64,000 bases of DNA from positions 1-64,000 of the forward strand of contig JABLXA010000018.1 of the NCBI GenBank assembly GCA_013178415.1. The letters run 5' to 3'. Position 1 is the stretch's first letter. Each line of letters begins with the position of its first letter. Origin of the DNA: Bacillota bacterium (GTDB lineage: Bacteria > Bacillota > SHA-98 > Ch115). Shown here in pieces: positions 26,534 through 34,132 of the stretch. The translations under genes and the position numbers were made by a program. Below the pieces are notes generated by a model. The model was not told where the DNA came from. It made no database searches and worked only from the letters and a program-made list of their open reading frames with translations.

Positions 26534-26722
26534 CCCTTACTGTATACGAATTCCTCAAGCTAAGTCCCTCATTCATGGAGCAACATGGTTGAAGAAGAGC
26601 TTATACCCGGCGCAGAGGTAGTTCAGTCTCCTACTCCCACCATCTGCCTACGTAAAGCGGTCCTTGTTTCCTGGATGCCGTAGCTAATGAGATGCGGTCT
26701 TTTGAGATCCCGAAACCTCTCC
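26534..26722 (-). pseudogene. Decayed fusion of sulfatase and sulfatase-maturase fragments
   Basis: 26534-26665 matches the C-terminal 120 or so bases of the intact maturase gene (27474-27605) at roughly four bases in five, including the GCCGGGTATAAGCTCTT block, but with in-frame stops. Directly adjoining, 26667-26722 matches 25974-26035 inside the sulfatase gene (shared TAGCTAATGAGATGCGGTC on the plus strand). On the minus strand a sulfatase piece thus runs straight into a maturase tail. This is best read as the remains of a second sulfatase-maturase gene pair after a large internal deletion. Confidence 0.85.
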
Positions 26723-26762
26723 AACCTCGCGCTGGCGCGCAGGACTATAGAAGTAGTGGGGT

Positions 26763-27029
26763 CTATTTCTTGGATGAAGCTTGGTAACCCTTGAACAACT
26801 CTCTAACAAGTTCTTCTTTACTCACTTTTAGATGCACGGCAACATCACTGAGGACTCCGCTGAGGGTGCCAATTCGTAAAGGATTATGGCGAGGAATGGT
26901 GACGTGATGCTCTCCTCTAAGGATAGTGGTGAGGCGCATGTGACTCCCGGTTTGCCGCGTGATTCGATAGCCATATAGGGTAAGGAGTTGGGCCAGTTGC
27001 TCCCCCGATACATTTCTAGGAATTTTCAT
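26763..27029 (-). CDS. hicA: HicA-type mRNA interferase toxin
   Basis: Protein of 88 aa of the HicA (YcfA-like) family, an RNA-binding fold that cleaves mRNA. The motif TGSHMRLT contains the conserved Gly-Ser-His, with His the expected catalytic residue, followed by HHVTIPRHNPLRIGTLSGVL. It overlaps hicB by four bases (ATGA), so it is coupled to the antitoxin. The pair sits between the decayed maturase copy and the intact maturase gene. Confidence 0.9.
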   Translation of the reverse strand: MKIPRNVSGEQLAQLLTLYGYRITRQTGSHMRLTTILRGEHHVTIPRHNPLRIGTLSGVLSDVAVHLKVSKEELVRELFKGYQASSKK

Positions 27030-27238
27030 ACAGCAATGACTTCTTCCTTCACAAAGTGCAAACGAATTATGCGAGGTAGGTTTTTTTCGTCAAAATGACA
27101 GCGGACGGCATCGCGCACTGCCTCCCTGAGGTCCTCTAGAGTGTCGCCTGCGGTGAAAATGGAGTAACCCAGTGCCCGAGCCTCATAGCCTCCTTCAGCC
27201 GATTCCTCCACTAAGAAGAATACCTCTCTATCCTCCAT
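27026..27238 (-). CDS. hicB: HicB-type antitoxin (minimal)
   Basis: Protein of 70 aa matching the HicB partial RNase-H-like fold: FFLVEESAEGGYEARALGYS, then the TAGDTLEDLREAVRDAV helix and a terminal strand. It lacks the C-terminal helix-turn-helix or ribbon-helix-helix found in long HicB proteins, so it may not bind DNA itself. First gene of the hicBA pair. A rich GAGGTAGAG site precedes ATG 27238. Confidence 0.85.
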   Translation of the reverse strand: MEDREVFFLVEESAEGGYEARALGYSIFTAGDTLEDLREAVRDAVRCHFDEKNLPRIIRLHFVKEEVIAV

Positions 27239-27420
27239 CAGACTCTACCTCCTTAGATTCTAATGAAATGATGCCTTTAACCTTCTTGCAATGCCGTTTC
27301 TGGTTGCTGCCGGACGCCTGTAATACAATGATAGGTTTAGCTAGTTCTATAGTACCACATCAGGGACCTTTTTAAAGAGGTCCTGCATTGAATTCGAGTC
27401 TTTGTGTTTCATCGATATGA

Positions 27421-27472
27421 GCCACCACTATTTTCATCATTCTAATGGTGCACGTGTCGGCATGGGCGCCTA
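27421..27472 (-). repeat. R1 copy E
   Basis: The plus strand reads ACCACTATTTTCATCATTCT followed by AATGGTGCACGTG, giving ATTIFIILMVHVSAW in the R1 peptide frame. It abuts the maturase stop codon. The remaining sequence from 27239 upward shows nothing else. Confidence 0.7.
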
Positions 27473-27473
27473 C

Positions 27474-28679
27474 TTACGATAAACGAATTTCTCTGGCCAA
27501 GTCCCTCATTCGCGGCGCAATATGGTTGAAAAAGAGCTTATACCCGGCACAAAGGTAGTTCAGCCCCTCACTCCCATCTTCTGACTGCGCAAAGCGATCC
27601 TTCAAGCACCCGCCGTTACAGGCAAACCGGACTGCACATTCAAGACAGCATCGAGGCAAGGCTTTCTTTTTAGCGAGGCCAAAAGCCGCCTGACGATCAG
27701 AGTTGACCAGACGCCTGAGAGGAGTCTTCAGAATATTCCCAAGTTTATATTGTGGATATACGAAGTGATCGCATGAGAAGAGATCCCCATTATGCTCCAG
27801 CACAAGGGCGCGACCGCATGTTTCGGCGTGAACACACAATGTTGACCCCAGACCGAGCCAGATTCCGAGAGCCACTTCAAAAATCTGCACGAAATATCTG
27901 CCCACATCGTGGCTTACCCACTCATCAAATATCTCGCATAGGAAACGACCATATTGAACAGGATCCACTGATTCAGGAGTTACCTCGCCATCCTTTTTCG
28001 AGTGAACTCGCCTTGTGGAAACCGTGACACTGACTGATGGGATATGGCCTCTGGTTTCATTTTGAAACTCTCCTGCTGTAGCCCCTTTGGTCCAGGGTAT
28101 CCTCCTCACTATGGGGATGAATTGCATGAATTTCACGCCCTGATCCTTGAGAAAATGATAAACTTCTAGGGGGTGATCAGCGTTTATACGATTCACGGCT
28201 ACAAGGGCGTTAAATTCCACTTGGTGCCTCTTCAAGACCTCGAGGCCGTGCATTACCCGGTCGAAACTAGGGGCACCCGATCTACCTACACGGAGGGAAT
28301 CATGCAAATGCTGCGGGCCATCTATGCTGATGCCCACAAGAAAGTTGTGCCTCTTCAGGAATTTCCCCCATTCATCATCTAATAGAAGCCCGTTCGTCTG
28401 AAAAGCATTATGGATTATCTTCCCCTCAGGACAGTATTTGCGCTCCAGTTCCACGGCCTTTTCAAAGAACTCTACTCCAAGCAGGGTAGGCTCACCGCCC
28501 TGCCAGGCAAAATTGATCTCCGGTATATCATCTTGAGCCTCGATGTATTGCTTGATGAAGGATTCAAGGACCTCCGGCGACATTCGGAAATCCCCGACCT
28601 TAGGATATAACCCCTCTTTCTCGCGATAATAGCAATATACGCAATCTAGATTACAGATTGGACCTATCGGCTTTGCCAT
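27474..28679 (-). CDS. Anaerobic sulfatase-maturating enzyme (radical SAM/SPASM)
   Basis: Radical SAM enzyme of 401 aa that oxidises the sulfatase nucleophile Cys or Ser to formylglycine without oxygen. SAM-cluster Cys are C9, C13 and C16 (GPICNLDCVYCYY). The SPASM region holds the auxiliary-cluster Cys: CGRALVLEHNGDLFSCDHFV and then CCLECAVRFACNGGC. The family normally has about ten residues before MAKPIGP; here the frame continues upstream (RDLGFNV) without ATG, GTG or TTG before a stop, while a strong GAGGTGAGGGA site lies further up. It serves the Cys-type sulfatases downstream. Confidence 0.93.
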   Translation of the reverse strand: MAKPIGPICNLDCVYCYYREKEGLYPKVGDFRMSPEVLESFIKQYIEAQDDIPEINFAWQGGEPTLLGVEFFEKAVELERKYCPEGKIIHNAFQTNGLLLDDEWGKFLKRHNFLVGISIDGPQHLHDSLRVGRSGAPSFDRVMHGLEVLKRHQVEFNALVAVNRINADHPLEVYHFLKDQGVKFMQFIPIVRRIPWTKGATAGEFQNETRGHIPSVSVTVSTRRVHSKKDGEVTPESVDPVQYGRFLCEIFDEWVSHDVGRYFVQIFEVALGIWLGLGSTLCVHAETCGRALVLEHNGDLFSCDHFVYPQYKLGNILKTPLRRLVNSDRQAAFGLAKKKALPRCCLECAVRFACNGGCLKDRFAQSEDGSEGLNYLCAGYKLFFNHIAPRMRDLAREIRLS

Positions 28680-29077
28680 TACGTTGAAGCCCAGGTCCCT
28701 GGAAGCATATCTGATGCTCGTTTCTTATCCCTCACCTCTGCTTAGCTTCGCCATAGAGCCAACTCACAGGCCCGCCTAATTTAATTGATTCATCGCCCAT
28801 GCAAATGTATTCAACTTTATCCGCCAAACTCCTTCCATGGACACCCACCTTTCCAAACGCCCATGCTGCCGGGGTGGGGCCATGCACGGATTTTGGCAAC
28901 TATTGCAGGAAAATCCACTGCCTCGCCGAAACAAATGGATGATAATGATCTCACAGCTGAGGCCAAGTTGGAGAGTCGACATTGCCGTGGACAGGTCAAT
29001 TGCCAGCGGCCAACCGGTGGGAATCAAGGAGTTGCCGGAGGGAATCTCTTGACCTTTTATTCTAAGGGGGAGAATCA
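28680..29077. other. Divergent intergenic region between maturase and URO-D gene
   Basis: About 400 bases without a supported gene. It holds the ribosome-site-like GAGGTGAGGGA (minus, near 28728-28738) and the 28779-28815 block shared with 26386-26420. GGGGGAGAATCA at 29066-29077 is the ribosome site of the plus-strand gene. I see no clear promoter pair. Confidence 0.5.
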
Positions 29078-30178
29078 ATGCCAGCAAAAGGCCATGAATT
29101 TAGCTTTCAAGAGATGAATCTTGCGATTTTTCGGGGGGATGAGCCCGGGAAAGTCCTCTGGCAGCCGAGGCTGGAGTTTTGGTATCAAGTCAACAAGAAG
29201 CGCGGGACACTGCCCGACCACCTGAAGGATCTCGATCTTATTGAAGTGTATGATTACTGCCACGCGTCGATACGATATTTCTGCAACGGTCTTCGCGTCC
29301 GACATAAGAATGTCAAGGTGACGAGCAAATGGGAGGATGAAAAGAACCTCCGGCGTTTCTGGGAGACGCCTGTAGGCACACTGACGGAAGTCATCCACTA
29401 CGATGAATGGCAGTTGTCAGCATACAACGTGGAATATAAGCTCAAACGACCCGAGGATTTCCGGGTGATGGAATTCATCCTCCAAGATGAAGAATGGTAT
29501 TGGGATCAGACATCTTATGAAAAGGACCTGGCGCGCGTCGGCTCGCGTGGAGCGCCACAGTTCTATTTTCGTCGTTCTCCCATCCAGGGCTTATTCATTG
29601 AGAATATGGGGTTTGAGAACACAATCTATATGATGGCCGACCACCCCGATGTGATAGAACACTATGTCGGGGTGGCAACCGAGGCAGATGACATGATGTA
29701 TAAGATATTGCGGGAATGCCCCACCATGATCCTAAATTTTGGAGAGAATATCGACGCGCACATGGATCCCCCATCAATCTGGCAGAGGCATCTCATTCCT
29801 TATTATCGCATGCGGACAAATGAACTACATGCCGCGGGCAAGTTCGTCCATATTCACATCGATGGTGCAATGAAGCCTCTCCTCCCGTATTTGCGTGACT
29901 GTCCCTGGGATGGAATCGAGGCTGCAACCCCAGAACCCCAAGGGGATGTGACTATTGATGAAATCAAGAATGCGATGGGAGACATGGTGCTGCTCGATGG
30001 CGTCCCGGCAGTCTATTTCCTGCCCTCCTATCCGGTGGAAGATCTCATCGCTCATGTGAAGCGAACCGTAGATCTCTTTTATCCTCGTCTTGTTCTGGGA
30101 ATCTCAGATGAAATCCCGCCCAATGGAGATATCGAGCGGGTTCGCCTGGTCGGGGAACTGGTAGGGGAATTAGTGTAG
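29078..30178 (+). CDS. Uroporphyrinogen decarboxylase (URO-D) family protein
   Basis: Protein of 366 aa of the URO-D superfamily, which includes heme URO-D and corrinoid or thiol methyltransferases (MtaA/CmuA). Segments include GLFIENMGFENTIYMMADHP, HIHIDGAMKPLLPYLRDC with a His that could bind zinc, and a C-terminal LVLGISDEIPPNGDIERV. It lacks the Arg-rich N-terminal signature of true HemE, so a methyltransferase or catabolic role is more likely. GGGGGAGAATCA precedes ATG 29078. Divergent from the maturase; no corrinoid protein gene nearby. Substrate unknown. Confidence 0.85.
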   Translation: MPAKGHEFSFQEMNLAIFRGDEPGKVLWQPRLEFWYQVNKKRGTLPDHLKDLDLIEVYDYCHASIRYFCNGLRVRHKNVKVTSKWEDEKNLRRFWETPVGTLTEVIHYDEWQLSAYNVEYKLKRPEDFRVMEFILQDEEWYWDQTSYEKDLARVGSRGAPQFYFRRSPIQGLFIENMGFENTIYMMADHPDVIEHYVGVATEADDMMYKILRECPTMILNFGENIDAHMDPPSIWQRHLIPYYRMRTNELHAAGKFVHIHIDGAMKPLLPYLRDCPWDGIEAATPEPQGDVTIDEIKNAMGDMVLLDGVPAVYFLPSYPVEDLIAHVKRTVDLFYPRLVLGISDEIPPNGDIERVRLVGELVGELV

Positions 30179-30289
30179 CCAGATATGTTGAATATAGCCG
30201 GACTGCCCGCCATGCGCGCCACGCATCCAGCGACCGCGCTGACATGGTGGTGTCCTCCCAACTCCGGACTTGACCATCTCTGCTAGTTT

Positions 30290-30355
30290 TAAAATAGGCG
30301 ACCGCCATTTTCATTCTTTCTTTGATGGTGCCACCTTGGCGGCGCGGGGGACCAC
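30290..30355 (-). repeat. R1 copy D, flanked by R3
   Basis: The plus strand reads GCGACCGCCATTTTCATTCT, then TTCTTTGATGGTGCCACCTT, giving ATAIFILSLMVPPWRRG; a TAG precedes it directly as in copy A. The R3 block shared with 4974-5001 lies at 30257-30284 right beside it. Situated between the convergent URO-D and DUF362 genes. Confidence 0.75.
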
Positions 30356-30371
30356 CTTGATGGCGCAGCAT

Positions 30372-31562
30372 CTACCTTACCTCGATGAGCCTGTATTGTC
30401 TCGTGCCAAGGCCTATTTTCTCGCCGTGAGCCAACTGAATACTCCAATCAACGCCTCTATGGATGGAACCGAATTTATCCCGGCTATCCAAGGAATCGCC
30501 AAGCCTGCTGTCAGGCATGCCCGGCGCTGAATTGACCAGGTCCACGCTGGCCTGGTCAATAGCAACTGGATCAGTGGATGCCAGGACTCCCAGGTTGGGG
30601 ACTATGGGCGTATCGTTCCATGGAGCGCAATCGCAGTCTGGAGAGACATTCATGACGAAATTCATAAACCCGCACTTCTCTTTCTTTGTGCTTACCACGG
30701 CATAAGCATACTCCGCCATGCGCTCCTGAAAACCACCAACCTCGGCATCCGTCCAGTTCACCCCTATGGCCTCATCCAGACAGCTAATGGTACACTCGGC
30801 GCAGCCGATGCACTTGGAATGATCAATCCTGGCGGGATGCCCGGGCTCAAAAGATATCGCCCCTGCAGGGCACCACCTGACACAGCGCCCGCACATCCGG
30901 CATTTAGCCACATCAACCTCCGGCTTCACGCTCGAGTGCTGCTCCTGTTTGCCGGCGCGAGATGCGGAACCCATTCCCGTATTCTTTATCGCACCGCCGA
31001 ACCCAGCTGCTTCATGTCCTTTGAAATGGCTCAAGACTATCATTGCATCAGCCTCGGCAATGGCGGCGCCGATGCGAGCCTCTTTCACCCTGGGCGCATT
31101 TATCGGTACCTTGACAGTGCTGTGACCGTGCAGCCCGTCCGCAACCACAAATGGGGCGCCCACCGTGGCGAAACTGAATCCATTCTGGATGGCAGATATC
31201 GCATGGTCAACGGCGTTGGAACGGCATCCTACATAAAGCGTGTTTGCATCTGTAAGAAAAGGCTTGCCCCCGCTTGCCTTCACTTTTTCCACAATCACGC
31301 GGACTACCGGAGGCTGAATGTAAGCCAGATTACCCGGCTCGCCCACATGGATCTTTATGGCGACAAAATCTCCTTTCTCAATGAGCTTCCCGAATCCAGC
31401 CCGATCATATAACGTGCTTACCTTATCCAGCAGATTTCTGCCGCTTCGAGTGCGCATATTCGAGAAATATACATCGCTGGTCAATTTCAATCGCCTGGTC
31501 CGGGGAGGATCATAGGCAACCAAATCGGCCTGTTCCCCGGCCAGACTTTCGCTCCCTTCCAC
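30372..31562 (-). CDS. DUF362 domain ferredoxin-type protein
   Basis: Protein of 396 aa. The DUF362 domain surrounds two [4Fe-4S] ferredoxin motifs: CRMCGRCVRWCPAGA and CIGCAECTISCLDEA. Other family marks are IKIHVGEPGN, LSHFKGHEAAGFGGAIKN and TDPVAIDQASVDLV. Members are soluble iron-sulfur proteins of unknown substrate. The start used is GTG 31562 with AAGGAAA upstream; a shorter start near the KLTSDVYFSNM segment is possible. Convergent with the URO-D gene and divergent from DUF763. Confidence 0.9.
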   Translation of the reverse strand: MEGSESLAGEQADLVAYDPPRTRRLKLTSDVYFSNMRTRSGRNLLDKVSTLYDRAGFGKLIEKGDFVAIKIHVGEPGNLAYIQPPVVRVIVEKVKASGGKPFLTDANTLYVGCRSNAVDHAISAIQNGFSFATVGAPFVVADGLHGHSTVKVPINAPRVKEARIGAAIAEADAMIVLSHFKGHEAAGFGGAIKNTGMGSASRAGKQEQHSSVKPEVDVAKCRMCGRCVRWCPAGAISFEPGHPARIDHSKCIGCAECTISCLDEAIGVNWTDAEVGGFQERMAEYAYAVVSTKKEKCGFMNFVMNVSPDCDCAPWNDTPIVPNLGVLASTDPVAIDQASVDLVNSAPGMPDSRLGDSLDSRDKFGSIHRGVDWSIQLAHGEKIGLGTRQYRLIEVR

Positions 31563-31775
31563 ATTAGGTTGATTTCCTTCTGAACTCTGGTTTATTCGCT
31601 ATTCCCCAATGAGACTCCTGCAAGCCCTTATCCCAGGCTTTACACGCCCTATACACGCAGGTCACCCATCTTCTCAGTCAACCAATTGAAAGTAGAGACT
31701 GCTTATACTGTTGCCACCTTGCTCCCAGATCCATCTTGTGCTACGCTCAGTAATAGAAGAAAGAAGGGATCCTGT

Positions 31776-32882
31776 GTGCGAAGCGGCGTAGCTAATCTCC
31801 CGTTGCATTCCGGCAAGTGCCCGGCCTGGCTCTTCTCGCGAATGAAAGCGCTGGGGGCCGCTATAATTGAAATCATCGTGGAGGAATTCGGCCCGCAGGA
31901 GGTCCTCCGGCGTCTTTCCGATCCAATTTGGTTCCAAGCGTTCGGATGCGTCCTTGGCTTTGATTGGCATTCATCTGGCATCACGACCACTGTGTGCGGA
32001 GCCCTGAAGGAAGGGCTGCGCCCCCGCGAAGGCCATCTTGGCATCTTCTTCGCAGGCGGCAAAGGCGCAACCTCCCGGAAAACGCCGGCGGAGATTGCGG
32101 AAGCATGTGAGAAACATGGCCTGCCCTCGGAATTCATCAATCTCCAATATGCCAGTAGAATGGCGGCTAAGGTAGATTCTGCGGCCCTGCAGGACGGATA
32201 TGACATATATCATCATCTGTTCGTTTTCACAACGGACGGCGGATGGGCTGTAATTCAGCAAGGCATGAATGATGCCACCGGCTGGGCAAGGCGCTATCAC
32301 TGGATCGGCAGGATCTCCACTGATTTCGACTTCGTTCGCGAGCCCCACGCGGGCATTTCGTGTGACCATATAGGGGAAGCGCTCAATATGGTGGCCCTTG
32401 AAAGTGAAAGGGCTCGCCAGGCGTCAACGTCGATCGCTAAGGAAGAAACGAGAGTCGTCATCCAGGAGGTGAAAAAGGTATTGACTCTTCCTTCAGACCA
32501 TGCGATCCCAGGGACGACCCGGCTCGAGAAGACCCTCAGATTGGCCTACGAACATCAACCCGAAGATTTTGAAACCTTGCTGTCACTACCTGGAGTCGGG
32601 CCGGCAACCATCAGGGCACTGGCAATGGTTGCCGAGGTGACTTATGGGGCGAAGGCAAGTCGCAGGGACCCTGTCAGGTATTCCTTCGCGCATGGAGGTA
32701 AAGACGGACATCCCTTCCCTGTCAATAAAACTGACTACGACCGGTCTATTCATGTCCTTGAGGATGCGCTGAGGAAAGCTAAGCTGGGACAAACCGACAA
32801 GCTGAAAGCGCTCAAGAGACTTGCAGCATGGCAGGGAGGAACCGTGGAAAACCACGGGAATGCACCTATGACCGTTGACTAG
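31776..32882 (+). CDS. DUF763 protein with helix-hairpin-helix
   Basis: DUF763 family (COG1415) protein of 368 aa, a group concentrated in thermophiles and archaea. The start region GVANLPLHSGKCPAWLFSRM is the family hallmark. FFAGGKGATSRKTP lies centrally, and LLSLPGVGPATIRALAMVAE near 300 is a helix-hairpin-helix likely to contact nucleic acid. GTG 31776 is preferred over 31686 because it matches the family N-terminus, has AAGGGAT six bases upstream, and a TATACT box at 31704-31709 falls between the two. Role unknown; DNA repair or processing is a guess from the HhH. Confidence 0.88.
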   Translation: MRSGVANLPLHSGKCPAWLFSRMKALGAAIIEIIVEEFGPQEVLRRLSDPIWFQAFGCVLGFDWHSSGITTTVCGALKEGLRPREGHLGIFFAGGKGATSRKTPAEIAEACEKHGLPSEFINLQYASRMAAKVDSAALQDGYDIYHHLFVFTTDGGWAVIQQGMNDATGWARRYHWIGRISTDFDFVREPHAGISCDHIGEALNMVALESERARQASTSIAKEETRVVIQEVKKVLTLPSDHAIPGTTRLEKTLRLAYEHQPEDFETLLSLPGVGPATIRALAMVAEVTYGAKASRRDPVRYSFAHGGKDGHPFPVNKTDYDRSIHVLEDALRKAKLGQTDKLKALKRLAAWQGGTVENHGNAPMTVD

Positions 32883-32903
32883 AGTATGACCTCACGCTAA
32901 AAT
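32875..32903 (+). promoter_or_regulatory. SigA promoter of the thiamine operon
   Basis: TTGACT at 32875-32880 and TAAAAT at 32898-32903 with a 17-base spacer, overlapping the DUF763 stop. The start point near 32910 lies just before the TPP aptamer. Confidence 0.75.
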
Positions 32904-32929
32904 GGAAATCAAGGATCAGCAGATAGACA

Positions 32930-33043
32930 ATTGAACCATTGGGGCGCTTTGCCTGGCCATGAGGGCCCGGCTGGCTGAGACGGGCATCTGCCCGGACCCA
33001 TTGAACCTGATTTGGGTAATGCCAACGTAGGGAAGCGGTTGCA
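32930..33043 (+). ncRNA. TPP riboswitch (thi box)
   Basis: Conserved cores are present in order: GGGGCGC, GGCTGAGACGGGC, GACCCATTGAACCTGAT and TAATGCCAACGTAGGGAAG. P1 can close with AACC (about 32934) and GGTT (about 33037). It precedes thiD, thiM-thiE and thiL and should repress them when thiamine diphosphate is abundant. Confidence 0.97.
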
Positions 33044-33140
33044 TATATTTGGAGATTTCTTCGAGGTTTCTGGATCTCTGCCATCTCGCCGGCGGTTTAC
33101 GGCGGCGTGATCTTTGATCCAGGAGACGAAGGCTTTTCCG

Positions 33141-33172
33141 GCCGTGGGCTCTACGCTCCACGGCTTTTATTT
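33141..33172 (+). terminator. Intrinsic terminator of the TPP riboswitch
   Basis: GCCGTGG (33141-33147) and CCACGGC (33158-33164) form a hairpin followed by TTTTATTT. It lies between the aptamer and thiD, consistent with transcriptional control. Confidence 0.85.
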
Positions 33173-33215
33173 ATGGCCAGCTTCCTGAAAAGGTCTATCC
33201 CAGGAGGCGATTCTC

Positions 33216-34058
33216 TTGAAATATGAAATCACCGAATTCGACAGGACTGAGCGTGAAGTGGCGCCTGTGGCGCTGACGATTGCCGGCTCAGATAGTGGGG
33301 GAGGCGCGGGCATCCAGGCTGATATCAAAACGTTCACATCCCTCGGGGTCTTTGGAACCTCAGCGCTCACTGCCATAACCGCCCAGAATACGGTAGGTGT
33401 CCCTGGCATCCATGTCCTTGAGCCATCGTTTGTGACGGCTCAGATAGATGCCGTAGCCACAGATTTCTCTCTGTCAGCCGCCAAGACTGGAATGCTGGCA
33501 AATGCAGATATTATCCATGCGGTTGCGCAAGCCATAAGGCAACATTCTATACCTAAGTTGGTGATAGATCCTGTAATGGTCAGTAAGACTAGAGTTTCCT
33601 TATTAGAGCCACAGGCCAAGGAGGCCCTTGTCAAACAACTATTTCCTCTTGCTACTGTAGTTACTCCAAACATTCCTGAAGCCGAGGAGATCACAGGATT
33701 CCGCATTGTCGCACCGGCTGATATGCGGCGGGCAGCCATGCAAATCAAGGATCTAGGCCCCCAATGGGTCGTGGTAAAGGGTGGTCACATGGAGGGGGAA
33801 GCCATCGACCTGGCCTATAATGGGGAGGAATTCATTGAAATCTCGAGCCGAAGATATCAGACTAAGAATACCCACGGCACGGGCTGTACTTTCTCTGCGG
33901 CGATCACGGCATATCTTGCACTTGGCGCAACAGTGGTAGATGCCCTTCTAAAAGCGAAGGAATTCATCACCTGGGCGATAGCAAATTCTTTGTCGCTAGG
34001 ACATGGTCATGGACCTGTAAATCATTTCTATTACCGGAGGCCTACAAACAGCGTTTGA
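33216..34058 (+). CDS. thiD: Hydroxymethylpyrimidine kinase / phosphomethylpyrimidine kinase
   Basis: ThiD of 280 aa, which phosphorylates HMP and HMP-P to HMP-PP for thiamine synthesis. Motifs: [34 protein letters not shown], the PVMVSK segment, [11 protein letters not shown] and the ribokinase-type [18 protein letters not shown] with the catalytic Asp position replaced by the usual ThiD Cys-Thr context. The start is TTG 33216 with AGGAGG seven bases before. First gene after the TPP riboswitch. Confidence 0.96.
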   Translation: MKYEITEFDRTEREVAPVALTIAGSDSGGGAGIQADIKTFTSLGVFGTSALTAITAQNTVGVPGIHVLEPSFVTAQIDAVATDFSLSAAKTGMLANADIIHAVAQAIRQHSIPKLVIDPVMVSKTRVSLLEPQAKEALVKQLFPLATVVTPNIPEAEEITGFRIVAPADMRRAAMQIKDLGPQWVVVKGGHMEGEAIDLAYNGEEFIEISSRRYQTKNTHGTGCTFSAAITAYLALGATVVDALLKAKEFITWAIANSLSLGHGHGPVNHFYYRRPTNSV

Positions 34059-34132
34059 TACATGGCGAATTGGCCGATGCCCGCCCATTTCGAACAATGT
34101 ATGGGCGAGTGAACGATATTGGAGGGATCGCG

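Noticed and set aside
30819-31412. Open frame of 197 codons opposite the DUF362 gene
   Set aside because: Antisense to two clear ferredoxin motifs; no independent evidence.
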